From contig NZ_CP026498.1 in the NCBI RefSeq assembly GCF_002953255.1, positions 982,254 through 1,026,942 on the forward strand: DNA of 44,689 nt, read 5' to 3'. The number at the start of each line of letters is the position of its first letter. Positions within the stretch are counted from its first letter, which is position 1. Source of the DNA: Streptomyces sp. CB01881 (lineage in GTDB: Bacteria > Actinomycetota > Actinomycetes > Streptomycetales > Streptomycetaceae). Shown here piece after piece: positions 27,692 to 36,020 of this stretch. The notes beneath the pieces are model-generated. The model saw nothing but the letters and a program-made list of their open reading frames with translations, was not told the origin of the DNA and made no database searches. The position numbers and the translations under genes were made by a program.

Positions 27692-29368
27692 GTGCCGACG
27701 CTCACGCCGACAGCTGACGTCTACGGCGCTTATCCGCTGCTGTCGGACGACCAGATCGCGATCCTGGGATCCTGCGGACAGGTACGGCCGGTCCGCGAGG
27801 GGGAACAGCTCTTCCGGGCGGGCGACCTCAGCGAGGAGTTCTTCGTGGTCCTCAGCGGCACGGTGGCCGTGGTCGAAGGCCACGGCGAGCAGGAACGGGT
27901 CGTCCACCTGCACGAGGCGCACAGCTTCCTCGGCGAACTCGGCGTACTGGAGGGCCAGACCGCCCTCCTCAGCGCGGTGGTGAGCACGCCTGGCGAGGTT
28001 CTCGCGGTCGGTTTGGCCGCCCTGCGCGACCTGCTCAGCCGCGAACCCGCGCTCGGCGACGTGATCCTGCGGGCCTACCTGCTGCGCCGCACGATGCTGG
28101 CCGGCGCGGGCACGGGCTTCCGTATCATCGGCTCCGCCTTCTCCCCCGACACCCGGCGGCTGCTGGACTTCGCCGCCCGCAACCGCCTCCCGCACCGCTG
28201 GGCCGATCTGGAGAAGGACACCGAGGCCGAGGCGCTGCTGACGCGTCTTGGCATCGCTCCGGAGGACACTCCGATCGTCGTCTGGCACGAGCACCGGGTG
28301 CTGCGCAATCCCTCCAACGCCGAACTCGCCCAGGTGATCGGGCTGCGGACCGAGACCGTCGCGAGGGCTGTCTGCGACCTGATGGTGGTCGGCGCGGGGC
28401 CCGGAGGCCTGGCCGCAGCAGTGTACGGCGCCTCCGAGGGGCTCTCCACCGTCGTCCTGGACGCGGTGGCGACCGGCGGCCAGGCCGGTACGTCCTCCCG
28501 GATCGAGAACTACCTCGGTTTCCCCGCGGGGATCTCCGGCATGGAGCTCGCCGAACGCGCCGTCGTGCAGGCCACCCGGTTCGGCGCCCGTATCACCGTC
28601 CCCGCCGAGGCCGCTGGCCTCGAACAGCGCGACGGTGCCAACGTGGTGCGGCTCGCCGACGGCAGCACGGTCGCCGCCAACAACGTGGTGGTGGCCACCG
28701 GCGCTCGCTACCGGCGGCTGACCGCCCGCGGCGTCGAGCGGTTCGAGGGACTTGGGGTCCACTACGCCGCCACCCTCTGGGAGGCACGGACCTGCCGTCT
28801 TGACACGGTGGCCGTCGTCGGCGGCGGCAACTCTGCCGGCCAAGCAGCCCTGTTCCTGGCGCGCGAGTCGCCCGCCGTGCATCTGCTGGTCCGCGGCGGA
28901 GACCTGGGCCACAGCATGTCCCGCTATCTGATCGACCGGATCGAGCAGCACCCACGGATCCATGTCCGGCTGCATACCGAGGTCCAAGAGGTCACCGGCG
29001 AGGACCGGGTCGAAGCCGTCGTCGTCCAGGACAACCGCACCCGCGGGCAGCAGGTGCTGGAGGCCCGTGCCCTATTCGTCTTCATCGGTGCGCGCCCTGC
29101 CACCTCCTGGCTCGCCGGCGCCGTCACTCTGGACCCGCGCGGCTTCATTCCGACCGGGCAGGACGTGGCCCATGTGGCAGCGGACCTCTGGAAACCCCTG
29201 GGCCGCGCCCCACTCGCCCTGGAGACCGGCCTGCCGGGGGTCTTCGCCGTCGGCGACGTCCGCAGCGGCTCGGTCAAGCGGGTGGCCTCCGCAGTCGGCG
29301 AGGGCGCCATGGCCGTCCGCCTGGCCCACGAGCACCTCGAGGAGGTGAGACCACCCGTCATCCGATGA
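27692..29368 (+). CDS. cNMP-binding domain fused to FAD-dependent thioredoxin-reductase-like oxidoreductase
   Basis: 558 aa from GTG27692 with AAGGGAG upstream. Residues 15-135 form a cyclic-nucleotide/CRP-like beta roll (VREGEQLFRAGDLSEEFFVV; FLGELGVLEGQTALLSAVVS). Residues 140-225 look like a short thioredoxin-like linker. From residue 230 there is a two-dinucleotide-binding-domain flavoprotein (VVGAGPGGLAAAVYGASEG at 232-250; VVGGGNSAGQAALFLARES from 375; GVFAVGDVRSGSVKRVASAV), closely TrxB-like. The CxxC redox centre of thioredoxin reductase is missing. Such fusions occur across actinomycetes. The reaction is unknown; association with the thioredoxin gene suggests electron transfer controlled by a nucleotide or other ligand. 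Confidence 0.85.
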   Translation: MPTLTPTADVYGAYPLLSDDQIAILGSCGQVRPVREGEQLFRAGDLSEEFFVVLSGTVAVVEGHGEQERVVHLHEAHSFLGELGVLEGQTALLSAVVSTPGEVLAVGLAALRDLLSREPALGDVILRAYLLRRTMLAGAGTGFRIIGSAFSPDTRRLLDFAARNRLPHRWADLEKDTEAEALLTRLGIAPEDTPIVVWHEHRVLRNPSNAELAQVIGLRTETVARAVCDLMVVGAGPGGLAAAVYGASEGLSTVVLDAVATGGQAGTSSRIENYLGFPAGISGMELAERAVVQATRFGARITVPAEAAGLEQRDGANVVRLADGSTVAANNVVVATGARYRRLTARGVERFEGLGVHYAATLWEARTCRLDTVAVVGGGNSAGQAALFLARESPAVHLLVRGGDLGHSMSRYLIDRIEQHPRIHVRLHTEVQEVTGEDRVEAVVVQDNRTRGQQVLEARALFVFIGARPATSWLAGAVTLDPRGFIPTGQDVAHVAADLWKPLGRAPLALETGLPGVFAVGDVRSGSVKRVASAVGEGAMAVRLAHEHLEEVRPPVIR

Positions 29369-29406
29369 CCTCAGCTCATCCATCGACGCGAGAAAGGAAA
29401 AATGCC

Positions 29407-29856
29407 ATGCCCGTCATGGGTATTCCCAAGTTCGAGCGCTTCTTCCGCGCAGCCGCCGGCCTCGATGTCAACAAGAACGACCTCAAGCGCTACAACGACT
29501 TCGTGGACGCCAAGCTCTACGACCTCTTTCTCATCGGCATGGCCAATGCCAAGGCCAACGACCGGGACATCGTCGAGCCGCAGGACCTCCCCGTCACCAA
29601 AGGCCTGCAGGAGAGTATCCACGCCTTCAAGAAGCTGGATGAGGGCATCGAACTACGCCCACTGCTCGACCAGCTCGCAGCCCGCCCTGCCCTCGGCATG
29701 GAGGCCGCCGAGGACACCCAGCAGCGGCTGCCCGTCCTGGCCGGCGGCCTCAGCGTCGCCCTCGCCCGCGCCCTCAGAACCATCGCCCGTGACACCCGCC
29801 GCCCCTCCACGGACCAGTGGGATGAGGCCTTCGAACTCTTCGACCTGCTGATCTGA
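29407..29856 (+). CDS. DUF1931 double histone-fold protein
   Basis: 149 aa starting at ATG29407, with GAAAGGA well placed upstream (the frame is open further but lacks a site). It matches DUF1931: MGIPKFERFFRAAAGLDVNK, DLKRYNDFVDAKLYDLFLIG, then the second half GMEAAEDTQQRLPVLAGGLS, RAIRT-like ALRTIARDTRR. The family has a histone-like double fold seen in Aquifex and others, but no DNA-binding function is proved. In actinomycetes it occurs at stress loci. Expression is probably terminated by the hairpin directly after it. Confidence 0.85.
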   Translation: MPVMGIPKFERFFRAAAGLDVNKNDLKRYNDFVDAKLYDLFLIGMANAKANDRDIVEPQDLPVTKGLQESIHAFKKLDEGIELRPLLDQLAARPALGMEAAEDTQQRLPVLAGGLSVALARALRTIARDTRRPSTDQWDEAFELFDLLI

Positions 29857-29870
29857 GCGGGTATCCACCA

Positions 29871-29890
29871 GGCCGGCGGTTCCGCCGGCC
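29871..29890 (+). terminator. Hairpin terminator after DUF1931
   Basis: GGCCGGCGG (29871-29879) and CCGCCGGCC (29882-29890) with a 2-nt loop, 15 nt after the stop. It likely ends the chaperone island transcript. Confidence 0.6.
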
Positions 29891-29892
29891 CT

Positions 29893-30284
29893 GCCGGGTG
29901 AGATCGTCCTTGCCCAGGTGCAGCAGGTCGACGGCGACGAAGTGCGCCGGCCACTCCCGTGACGCCGCCTCCGCCCGGGCACCGCGCGCTGTGGCGCGGG
30001 CCTGGAGCCGCTCGAACACGAGCCGGTCGTTCTCCCAGACGACCAGCTCCCCGTCCAGCCCCGCCCCGGTGGGGAGCTGGGCGAGCGCGGCCTGCCGGAT
30101 CTCGGGGAAGGCACAGCGGCCAAGTCGGCGCCATGCCGCGAGCGCAGAGAACGACCCGGCCGCCAGGATGGACGACAAGCCCGGTCCGGAAGCCGTCGAA
30201 CCTGGGCTCTGCGGCGTGGCCGGCGGGCAGCGCGGGCTCGCTCACCGCGAGGGCCGGCATCGGCTCCGGCAGCGTCCACGTCAT
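29893..30284 (-). pseudogene. Degenerate ATP-dependent DNA ligase fragment
   Basis: Starting at 30284 on the minus strand, MTWTLPEPMPALAVS and AAEPRFDGFRTGLVV resemble the nucleotidyltransferase start of ATP-dependent ligases (LigD/LigC type). In another frame follow FPEIRQAALAQLPTG, LDGELVVWENDRLVFERLQA and WPAHFVAVDLLHLGKDDLT. At least two frameshifts are needed to join them, and the remaining two-thirds are missing. The catalytic Lys of the usual EPKWDG motif is Arg here, so even the intact part would be inactive. Confidence 0.7.
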
Positions 30285-30293
30285 GGCCAGCGC

Positions 30294-30860
30294 CTAGCGC
30301 GGTTCGCGCCAGGCCGCGCAGCCAGGGGTGGGCGTGGTCGGTGTCGTAGCGCTGATGCCACGACAGGTTATCGGTGCCGACGGCAGTTCGAGCGGGAGGG
30401 GGAGCACGACCAGGCCGAGGTCGGCGGCTGCGGACCGGGTGGTGGCTTCGGGGACGGTGATCAGGAGATCGGAGCCGCGCGCGAACTCCAACGCGGCCGC
30501 TTCCGTGGGCGCGGTCGCCACCACACGGCGGGTGAGGCCGAGCCGTGCGAGGGCGTCGTCCGTGGCCAGCGGGCGCAGCAGCCGCAGGTTGCGGACGTCG
30601 CCGACGAAGAGCGCGCCGCCGGGGGCGAGCAGCCGCGTCAGCTCCCCGACCACGTCCGCGAGGTAGTCGGCGGACGGGAAGTACTGCACCACCGAGTTGA
30701 TCACGATGGTGTCGAACTCCCCGGCGGGCAGGCCGTCGGTGTCTGCGCCCAGGCGAAGCGCTTTTCCTATTTGCCTATTACCGGTGATCGCCTTCATGAC
30801 GGCTGCCGAGCTCGCGCGCCACCCTCCGCCGCAGGGCGGGGAACGGCAGCCCGCCACCAC
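30294..30860 (-). pseudogene. Chimeric relic: methyltransferase fragment joined to a LysR C-terminal fragment
   Basis: One open frame combines two unrelated pieces. The middle LPAGEFDTIVINSVVQYFPS, ADYLADVVGELTRLLAPGG and FVGDVRNLRLLR is the SAM-methyltransferase core seen in NRPS-associated N-methyltransferases. The rest (ATDDALARLGLTRRVVATAP, ALEFARGSDLLITVPEATT, LGLVVLPLPLELP) is the effector-domain end of a LysR regulator. Its last residues continue in another frame (SWHQRYDTDHAHPWLRGLAR), so a frameshift is also present. Neither piece is complete. It looks like deletion joining of two dead genes. The end overlaps the DUF885 gene's stop region. Confidence 0.6.
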
Positions 30861-32487
30861 CCAGCACCGCCTCGTGGAAGACCCGCACGTCGAACCCTGC
30901 GCGCAGCTCCGCCTCGGCCCGCGCCCGGAGCCCGCCGAACTCCAGGAAGCCGGCGCGGTAGGACAGCGCCTGCCCCGGCAGGTCCGTCGCGTAGCGCAAC
31001 AGGTCCGAGTCGATCTGACCGTCCGCCTCGGTGGAGTTGGCCCGCATGAACTCCCGGGCCTGCGCGAGGCTCATCGTCCCGAGGTTCAGCCCGGTGTCGA
31101 CCACCAGCCGCTGCGCGGTGAACCGCTCCTGCGCGAGGCGCCCGTACGCGTCCCACGGGTCGTCGTAGAGCCCCATCTCCCAGCCGAGCCCCGCCGCGTA
31201 CTCGGCCCAGCCCTCGCTGAACGCACCGAACTCGGCTGCCTCACGCCGCAGTCGCGGCAGTGAGCGATCCTCCGCCTGGCGGGCGAGGTGGAAGTGGTGC
31301 CCCGGCGCCAGCTCGTGGTAGATCAGGGAGGCCGAGCCGATCAGCGATCTGCCCTCCAGGCCCGACCCGTTGTAGCGGTAGCGCCCGAGCGGACTCGCCG
31401 CGGTCGGCAGCTCGTAGTACCCGAAGGTCATCCCCGCCTCCAGCGCCGGGTCCAGCCGCGCCAGCCCGTACGACGCGGCCGGCAGCACGGCGAACCACTG
31501 CGGCAGCAGCGGGGCCAGCCGGTCGAGGTGGCCGCGGAACCGGGCCTCGACCTCCTCGGGCGTCCGGGCGTACAGCCGGGGCTCGGACCTGAGCCGGTCG
31601 TGGAACTCGGCCTCGGAGCCCTGGAAGCCCAGGGTCGCGCGCACCTCCCGCATCCGCCCGGCCAGTTCGCGGCACTGGTCGCGGCCGAGCTCGTGGAGCC
31701 GCTCGGGCGGGGTGTCGCCCCCGGTGCCGGTCCGGACGAAGTCCCGGTACGCCTCCTCGCCGCCCTCGTAGCGCGCCCAGCCAACCTCCTGCGGCGCCGC
31801 TGCCGGATAGGCCGGGTCGTCGACGAGGCCGAGCAGCCGGTCGAAGGCCGGCGTCAACTCGGTCTCCACCAGCCGCCGTACGCCGTCCCGGAGGCGTCCT
31901 CGCTCAGCCGGCCCCAGGCCGCCGAGCCGGTCGTCCGCCACCGTCACCCGGCGCGCCGCGGAGGACCGCAGGCCCTCGACCGTGGTCCGCACTCCGGCCA
32001 GGGCGGGTGCGGGCACCCGGAAGCCGCGCGCGGCCTGTCCGACCACCTTGTCGCCGATCGAGCCGACCACCCGCGCCAGTTCGCGCACCAGCGTCAAGTA
32101 GCGCCCGGCGTCGCCTCGTTCGTCGAACCGGAAGGGACCCAGGACGGCGTCGACGTACAGCGACAGCGGGAACAGCCGGTACGGCGTGACGGCCGGCGTC
32201 AGCCAGTACCACCGGCGGGCCCGCAGCTCCTGCTCGGCCAGCGCCGCGAGGACGGCCGCGGTGTCGGCGTCGGCACCGGACAGCTCCGCACCGTCGAGCA
32301 CCCGGACCCGCTCCAGCACGCCCGCCGCGAACCGTGCCCGCTCCTCGGCCTCCGCGAGCGACGCCCCCGGCAGCGCCTCGACCGGGAGCCCCTGACGGAC
32401 TCGCAGCAGCGGATCCCGCTCCAGCAGGAACTCCCAGTAGCGGTCCGCCAGGTGACCGACCTCGCGACCCGGTTCGTTCGTCCTCAT
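30778..32487 (-). CDS. DUF885 family putative metallopeptidase
   Basis: 569 aa from the ATG at 32487 (a 21-residue upstream extension has no coding support). It is the only intact gene in the decayed stretch. The DUF885 signature includes the predicted zinc site HELAPGHHFH at about residue 390, the GAFSEGWAEYAAGLGWEMG segment giving a further ligand, and AQRLVVDTGLNL. No signal peptide is visible. DUF885 proteins are thought to be zinc-dependent peptidases or carboxypeptidases by fold resemblance to M32-type enzymes. Substrate unknown. Confidence 0.85.
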   Translation of the reverse strand: MRTNEPGREVGHLADRYWEFLLERDPLLRVRQGLPVEALPGASLAEAEERARFAAGVLERVRVLDGAELSGADADTAAVLAALAEQELRARRWYWLTPAVTPYRLFPLSLYVDAVLGPFRFDERGDAGRYLTLVRELARVVGSIGDKVVGQAARGFRVPAPALAGVRTTVEGLRSSAARRVTVADDRLGGLGPAERGRLRDGVRRLVETELTPAFDRLLGLVDDPAYPAAAPQEVGWARYEGGEEAYRDFVRTGTGGDTPPERLHELGRDQCRELAGRMREVRATLGFQGSEAEFHDRLRSEPRLYARTPEEVEARFRGHLDRLAPLLPQWFAVLPAASYGLARLDPALEAGMTFGYYELPTAASPLGRYRYNGSGLEGRSLIGSASLIYHELAPGHHFHLARQAEDRSLPRLRREAAEFGAFSEGWAEYAAGLGWEMGLYDDPWDAYGRLAQERFTAQRLVVDTGLNLGTMSLAQAREFMRANSTEADGQIDSDLLRYATDLPGQALSYRAGFLEFGGLRARAEAELRAGFDVRVFHEAVLGGGGLPFPALRRRVARELGSRHEGDHR

Positions 32488-32704
32488 GCCGACATCCTGG
32501 CCGTGCCGGACCGCCACGTCACCCGGCCGGCGACACCCAGGCCGCGACACCCCTCGAAAGAGTGAATCAAGATCTCCGCCCCGCCGTCACGCACCGACGC
32601 CCACTGCTCCCACCCAGGCGAGAGGCGGCGCCCCTCATTCGAACACTCCTTCCCCGCACGCGCGTTGAATCTCCGCCGCCGATGCCGGAGGGCACCATGA
32701 CGGC

Positions 32705-32920
32705 ATGCCCCGTCGCACCCTGCCGGTCGCCCTGACGGCCGCCATGACCGCTGCCGCCGTCGCGCCGAGCGGCTGCGGCGGCGCCGCCCCGTCCTCGACG
32801 ACCACACCGCTCGTGGACCGCGGGGACCGTCCGCATCGCGGCGGCCGGTGAGACGCCGGGCTTCGACCCGTACTCCGCCTTCGGCGCCGCCCGGGCCCAC
32901 TACTCCTACGTCGCAGCTCC
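32705..32920 (+). pseudogene. 5' remnant of an extracellular peptide-binding lipoprotein gene
   Basis: ATG32705 opens a lipoprotein leader (MPRRTLPVALTAAMTAAAVA, then PSGCGG) followed by a frameshift near 32820. In the next frame GTVRIAAAGETPGFDPYSAF matches the start of the mature domain of oligopeptide ABC-transporter binding proteins (SBP family 5). After about 40 more codons the match ends abruptly and the glutamine synthetase relic begins. About 90% of the gene is missing. Confidence 0.6.
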
Positions 32921-32993
32921 AGCCGTTCACGGACGAGTGGACTCCCGGCCGACGGCTGGCCCACCGGTTGCCGCGAACGCCAGCATGGGCGCC

Positions 32994-33790
32994 ATGACCA
33001 CCACGTGCCCCCGAGCCGAGCGGGCCGCCCAGGCCCGAGAGGCCGAAGCCCAGCTCGCCGCCGCCGGAATCGACGGGGTGGCGTTCGGCTGGGTCGACAA
33101 CGCCGGGCTCACCCGGGTGAAGTCCGTTCCGCTCGCCCAGCTCGAACACGCCGCCGAGTACGGTGTCGGCGCCGTACCCTGCTTCGACGTCTCCCTGGTG
33201 GACGACTCCTTCACGACGACGCCTTCGAGCATCGGCCCGGTGGGCGACCTGCGGCTCGTCCCCGACCTCGACCGGCTCACCCCGCTCGCCGCCCAGCCCG
33301 GCTGGGCCTGGGCCCCGGCCGACCGCTACACCCAGGACGGCACTCCGCACCCCCGGCTGCGAGCGCCACTTCGCCCGCCGGGTCACCGAGGCCGTCGAGC
33401 GGCGCGGGCTCTCGGTGCGGGCCGGGATCGAGATCGAGTGGGTGGTGGCCGACGCCGCCGGGGCCCCCGCGACGGTCGGCCCCGCGTACGGGATGACCCG
33501 CTTCATCGAACACTCCGACTACCTGCGGGAGGTGCTGCGCGCCCTCACCGCCCAGGGGTTGGCCGTGCTCCAGCTCCACCCCGAGTACGCCGCCGGGCAG
33601 TTCGAGGTCTCGGTCGCCGCCGAGGGGCCGGTCGAGGCGGCCGACACCACGATGCTGGTGCGCCACACCATCCGGGCCGTCTCCGCCCGGCACGGCCTGC
33701 GGGTCTCGTACGCGCCCGTCTTCACCGAGGGCTCGGTCGGCAACGGCGGTCACCTGCACCTCAGCCTCTGGCGACAGGACCAAAACCTCG
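32994..33790 (+). pseudogene. Glutamine synthetase-like gene, frameshifted and 3'-truncated
   Basis: ATG32994 begins a type I glutamine synthetase-like N domain (GVAFGWVDNAGLTRVKSVPL, WAWAPADRYTQDGTPHP). A one-base insertion near 33349 then moves reading to the +1 frame: CERHFARRVTEAVERRGL, GIEIEWVV, QLHPEYAAGQFEVSVA, and GSVGNGGHLHLSLWRQDQNL (an ATP/glutamate site motif). The match stops there, at about 60% of normal length. The intact relatives are often gamma-glutamyl-amine ligases. Clearly non-functional. Confidence 0.78.
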
Positions 33791-34000
33791 GGGCACCGCT
33801 CGATAGGCAGAACCACCCGAACGGCGTCGGTGTGAGCCTCCACGGCCTTGACGATCAGGTCCCGCCGGACGCTGTCGCGCACGAGGAGCCTGATCAACTC
33901 CCTCCGCAGCTCGTGGCCGGCGTCGTTCCAGGCCTTCCGGATGCTCGCCTCTTCGAGCAGTCACCATCGCGACCGGTTACCGCACGTAACGCCGGTCTGC
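33791..34000 (-). pseudogene. Fragment of unknown gene, possibly a serine-recombinase C-terminus
   Basis: The minus strand here reads LLEEASIRKAWNDAGHELRR, ELIRLLVRDSVRRDLIVKAV and EAHTDAVRVVLPIERCPE in one frame. It begins or ends exactly where the glutamine synthetase homology breaks. The helix-then-strand layout resembles the end of large serine recombinases, but this is only an impression; no catalytic domain is present. Confidence 0.3.
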
Positions 34001-34093
34001 CGTCCGCTCCGCGGACGCGGGGAAGTGCCTCTGGAAGCACGCCGCGAGCAGAGTCGAGAGCTCAACCGGACAGGACCCCGCCCAGCCGCCGCG

Positions 34094-35092
34094 TCATCGC
34101 GGTCCGTGGGTGTGCAGGAAGACCACCGGGCCGCCCTCCAAGCGGCCGGCCGCGTCCAGATCGAGCAGGGCGGCGAGCGCCTTGGCGGTGTAGGTGCGCT
34201 CCAGGGCCAAGCCGGCCTGCGCGGAGGCGCGCGCGAGGGCCTGGTCGCCGGCCCGGGTGGGGTGGGCGTAGCCCTCTCCCAGCCAGGCCGTCTCGGTGCG
34301 GATCGCGCCGGGTGCAGGCTCGGCTCCGCTCAGGTCGGCGCCCCGGGACCGGAGCAGGGCGGCGGAGCGGCGGGCCAGTCCGAGGAGGGTGGCGGAGTCC
34401 AGCCGCAGGGTGTCGTTGACCACGACGCCGAGGACGCGGGTGCGCAGCCCGGCGAGGCGCAGCCCGAGGGCCAGCCCCGCGGCGGTACCGCCGGAGCCCA
34501 CGGGGGTGACCAGCCACGCCGGTTCCGGCAGTTCCCCGGCCCTGACCTGTTCGCCCAGCTCCAGGGCGGTCTCGACCGCGCCGAGTGCGCCGAGCGGTGA
34601 GGAGCCGCCGGCCGGGAGGTAGTACGGCAGGGTGCGACCGTGGGTGTGCCGGGCGAAGAGCCAGGGCGCGGCCAGGATCAGCCTGGTCTTGGTGTGCAGG
34701 AAGTGCAGCGTGGCGCCGGAGGCGCGCAGCCGTGCCAGCTGGGCCCGCACGTGCTCGTCGACCGGGTGGTCGATCAGGCCCAGAGCCACCTCCAGCCCCT
34801 GCTCCCGCGCGTACCAGGCGGCGGCGAGGCCCCAGTTGGTGCCGAGGCCGCCGACCGTGAGGATGGTCCTCGCGCCGCGCCGCCGGGCCTCCGGCAGCAG
34901 CCACTCCAGCTTGCGGACCTTGTTGCCGCCCCAGCCGCCGTCGCCGTAACCACTCTCGTCCTTGAGCCACAGCTCGGTACGTGTGCCCAGCCCGGGCAGC
35001 GCCCGAACCGGCGTGGGCGCCTCACCCAGCCGCAGGAACGGAAGCCGTCCGGCCAGTTCGGGACAACGCTGGTGCAGCAGCGGAAGTCGCAT
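34094..35092 (-). CDS. D-cysteine desulfhydrase / ACC-deaminase-like PLP enzyme
   Basis: 332 aa from the ATG at 35092 (GTG35110 also possible; neither has a clear ribosome-binding site, and the frame is open much further). The fold-type II PLP motif GGWGGNKVRKLEWLLPEA contains the Schiff-base Lys (about residue 60). Other family segments are TVGGLGTNWGLAAAWYA, PVGSGGTAAGLALGLRLAGL (phosphate-binding) and GEGYAHPTRAGDQA. Members remove H2S and ammonia from D-cysteine or open 1-aminocyclopropane-1-carboxylate. The exact substrate cannot be told. The gene is isolated between the decayed region and the sugar locus. Confidence 0.85.
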   Translation of the reverse strand: MRLPLLHQRCPELAGRLPFLRLGEAPTPVRALPGLGTRTELWLKDESGYGDGGWGGNKVRKLEWLLPEARRRGARTILTVGGLGTNWGLAAAWYAREQGLEVALGLIDHPVDEHVRAQLARLRASGATLHFLHTKTRLILAAPWLFARHTHGRTLPYYLPAGGSSPLGALGAVETALELGEQVRAGELPEPAWLVTPVGSGGTAAGLALGLRLAGLRTRVLGVVVNDTLRLDSATLLGLARRSAALLRSRGADLSGAEPAPGAIRTETAWLGEGYAHPTRAGDQALARASAQAGLALERTYTAKALAALLDLDAAGRLEGGPVVFLHTHGPR

Positions 35093-35250
35093 GAGGAGAC
35101 GGTAGAGCACCGGGCCGGGGCGCGGACCGGCTTCGGCGTCAACTCGGCGCAATCGCTCAAAGGGCACTGGCCACGCGGTGCACCTGGCGGCGCCGCTGCT
35201 CGATCCCGAGCAGTGCCCGGTGCTGGAGCTGCGAGCCGAGGAGGAGCACG

Positions 35251-35288
35251 CGTGTGGCGGGGACGGCCGAAGCCGTCCCCGCCACACG
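35251..35288 (-). terminator. Perfect 17-bp terminator hairpin after the GntR gene
   Basis: Arms 35251-35267 and 35272-35288 are fully complementary around a 4-nt loop (CGAA on the plus strand, TTCG on the minus-strand transcript, an especially stable tetraloop). It lies 15 nt beyond the GntR stop on the minus strand and is the strongest hairpin in the window. Confidence 0.85.
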
Positions 35289-35303
35289 CATTGCTGTTTC
35301 CGG

Positions 35304-35999
35304 TCAGCCGAGCGGCGAACCGGCCGCACCGAGGGTGTCGCGAAGCCACTGCTCGACACCTGCCACGTGGACCGTCGCCCAGGAGTGCGCGAGCTCCGGA
35401 GCACGGCGGGTGATGGCGTCGAGGATGGCGCGGTGCTGCTGACGGGTGCGCTCGACGGCGCCCTCCTCCGTCAGTCCGCGCCAGATCCGCGCCCGTGCGG
35501 TCGGGCCGGACAGGCCGTCGATCAGCGAGCAGAGCACGGTGTTGCCCGAGCCGGCGGCGATCCGGCGGTGGAACTCGAGGTCGTTGTCGATCAGTTCCTG
35601 CAGCGTGGCGTCGTCGCTGAGGCCGTCCAACACCTCGCGCAGGGCCGTGATCTCCTCGTCGGACATGACCCGAGCGGCCATGGCCGCGGCGGCGGGCTCC
35701 AGGATGCGGCGGACCTCCAGGAATTCCAGAACCGTGTCGTCCTGGTGGAAGTCGACGACGAAGCCCAGGGCGTCCATCAGCAGGTTCGGTTCCAGGCTGG
35801 TCACGTACGTGCCGTCGCCTTGGCGCACATCGAGTACCCGGATGAGCGAGAGGGCCTTGACCGCCTCGCGCAAGGAGTTGCGCGAGAGGCCGAGCCGCTC
35901 GGCGAGGTCGGCCTCCCGGGGAAGGCGGGAGCCGGGGCGGAGCTCGCCACTGACGATCATCGCCTTGATCTTCTCGATCGCCTCGTCGGTGACTGGCAC
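35304..35999 (-). CDS. GntR/FadR-type (FCD domain) transcriptional regulator
   Basis: 231 aa from GTG35999, chosen because GGAGG lies 6 nt upstream; an ATG closer to it is out of frame. The winged helix at residues 5-70 reads DEAIEKIKAMIVSGELRPGS, RLPREADLAERLGLSRNSLR, EAVKALSLIRVLDVRQGDGT. The FCD ligand domain (about 85-220) has the metal-binding Asp/His pattern in DNDLEFHRRIAAGSGN and QQHRAILDAI. FCD regulators sense sugar acids, lactate or similar carboxylates. Placement 144 bp after the nine-gene sugar operon makes it the likely regulator of that operon, with an intermediate such as a 2-keto-3-deoxy acid or lactate as ligand (inferred). Confidence 0.88.
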   Translation of the reverse strand: MPVTDEAIEKIKAMIVSGELRPGSRLPREADLAERLGLSRNSLREAVKALSLIRVLDVRQGDGTYVTSLEPNLLMDALGFVVDFHQDDTVLEFLEVRRILEPAAAAMAARVMSDEEITALREVLDGLSDDATLQELIDNDLEFHRRIAAGSGNTVLCSLIDGLSGPTARARIWRGLTEEGAVERTRQQHRAILDAITRRAPELAHSWATVHVAGVEQWLRDTLGAAGSPLG

Positions 36000-36020
36000 T
36001 GCATGCCTCCCATGGTCATG

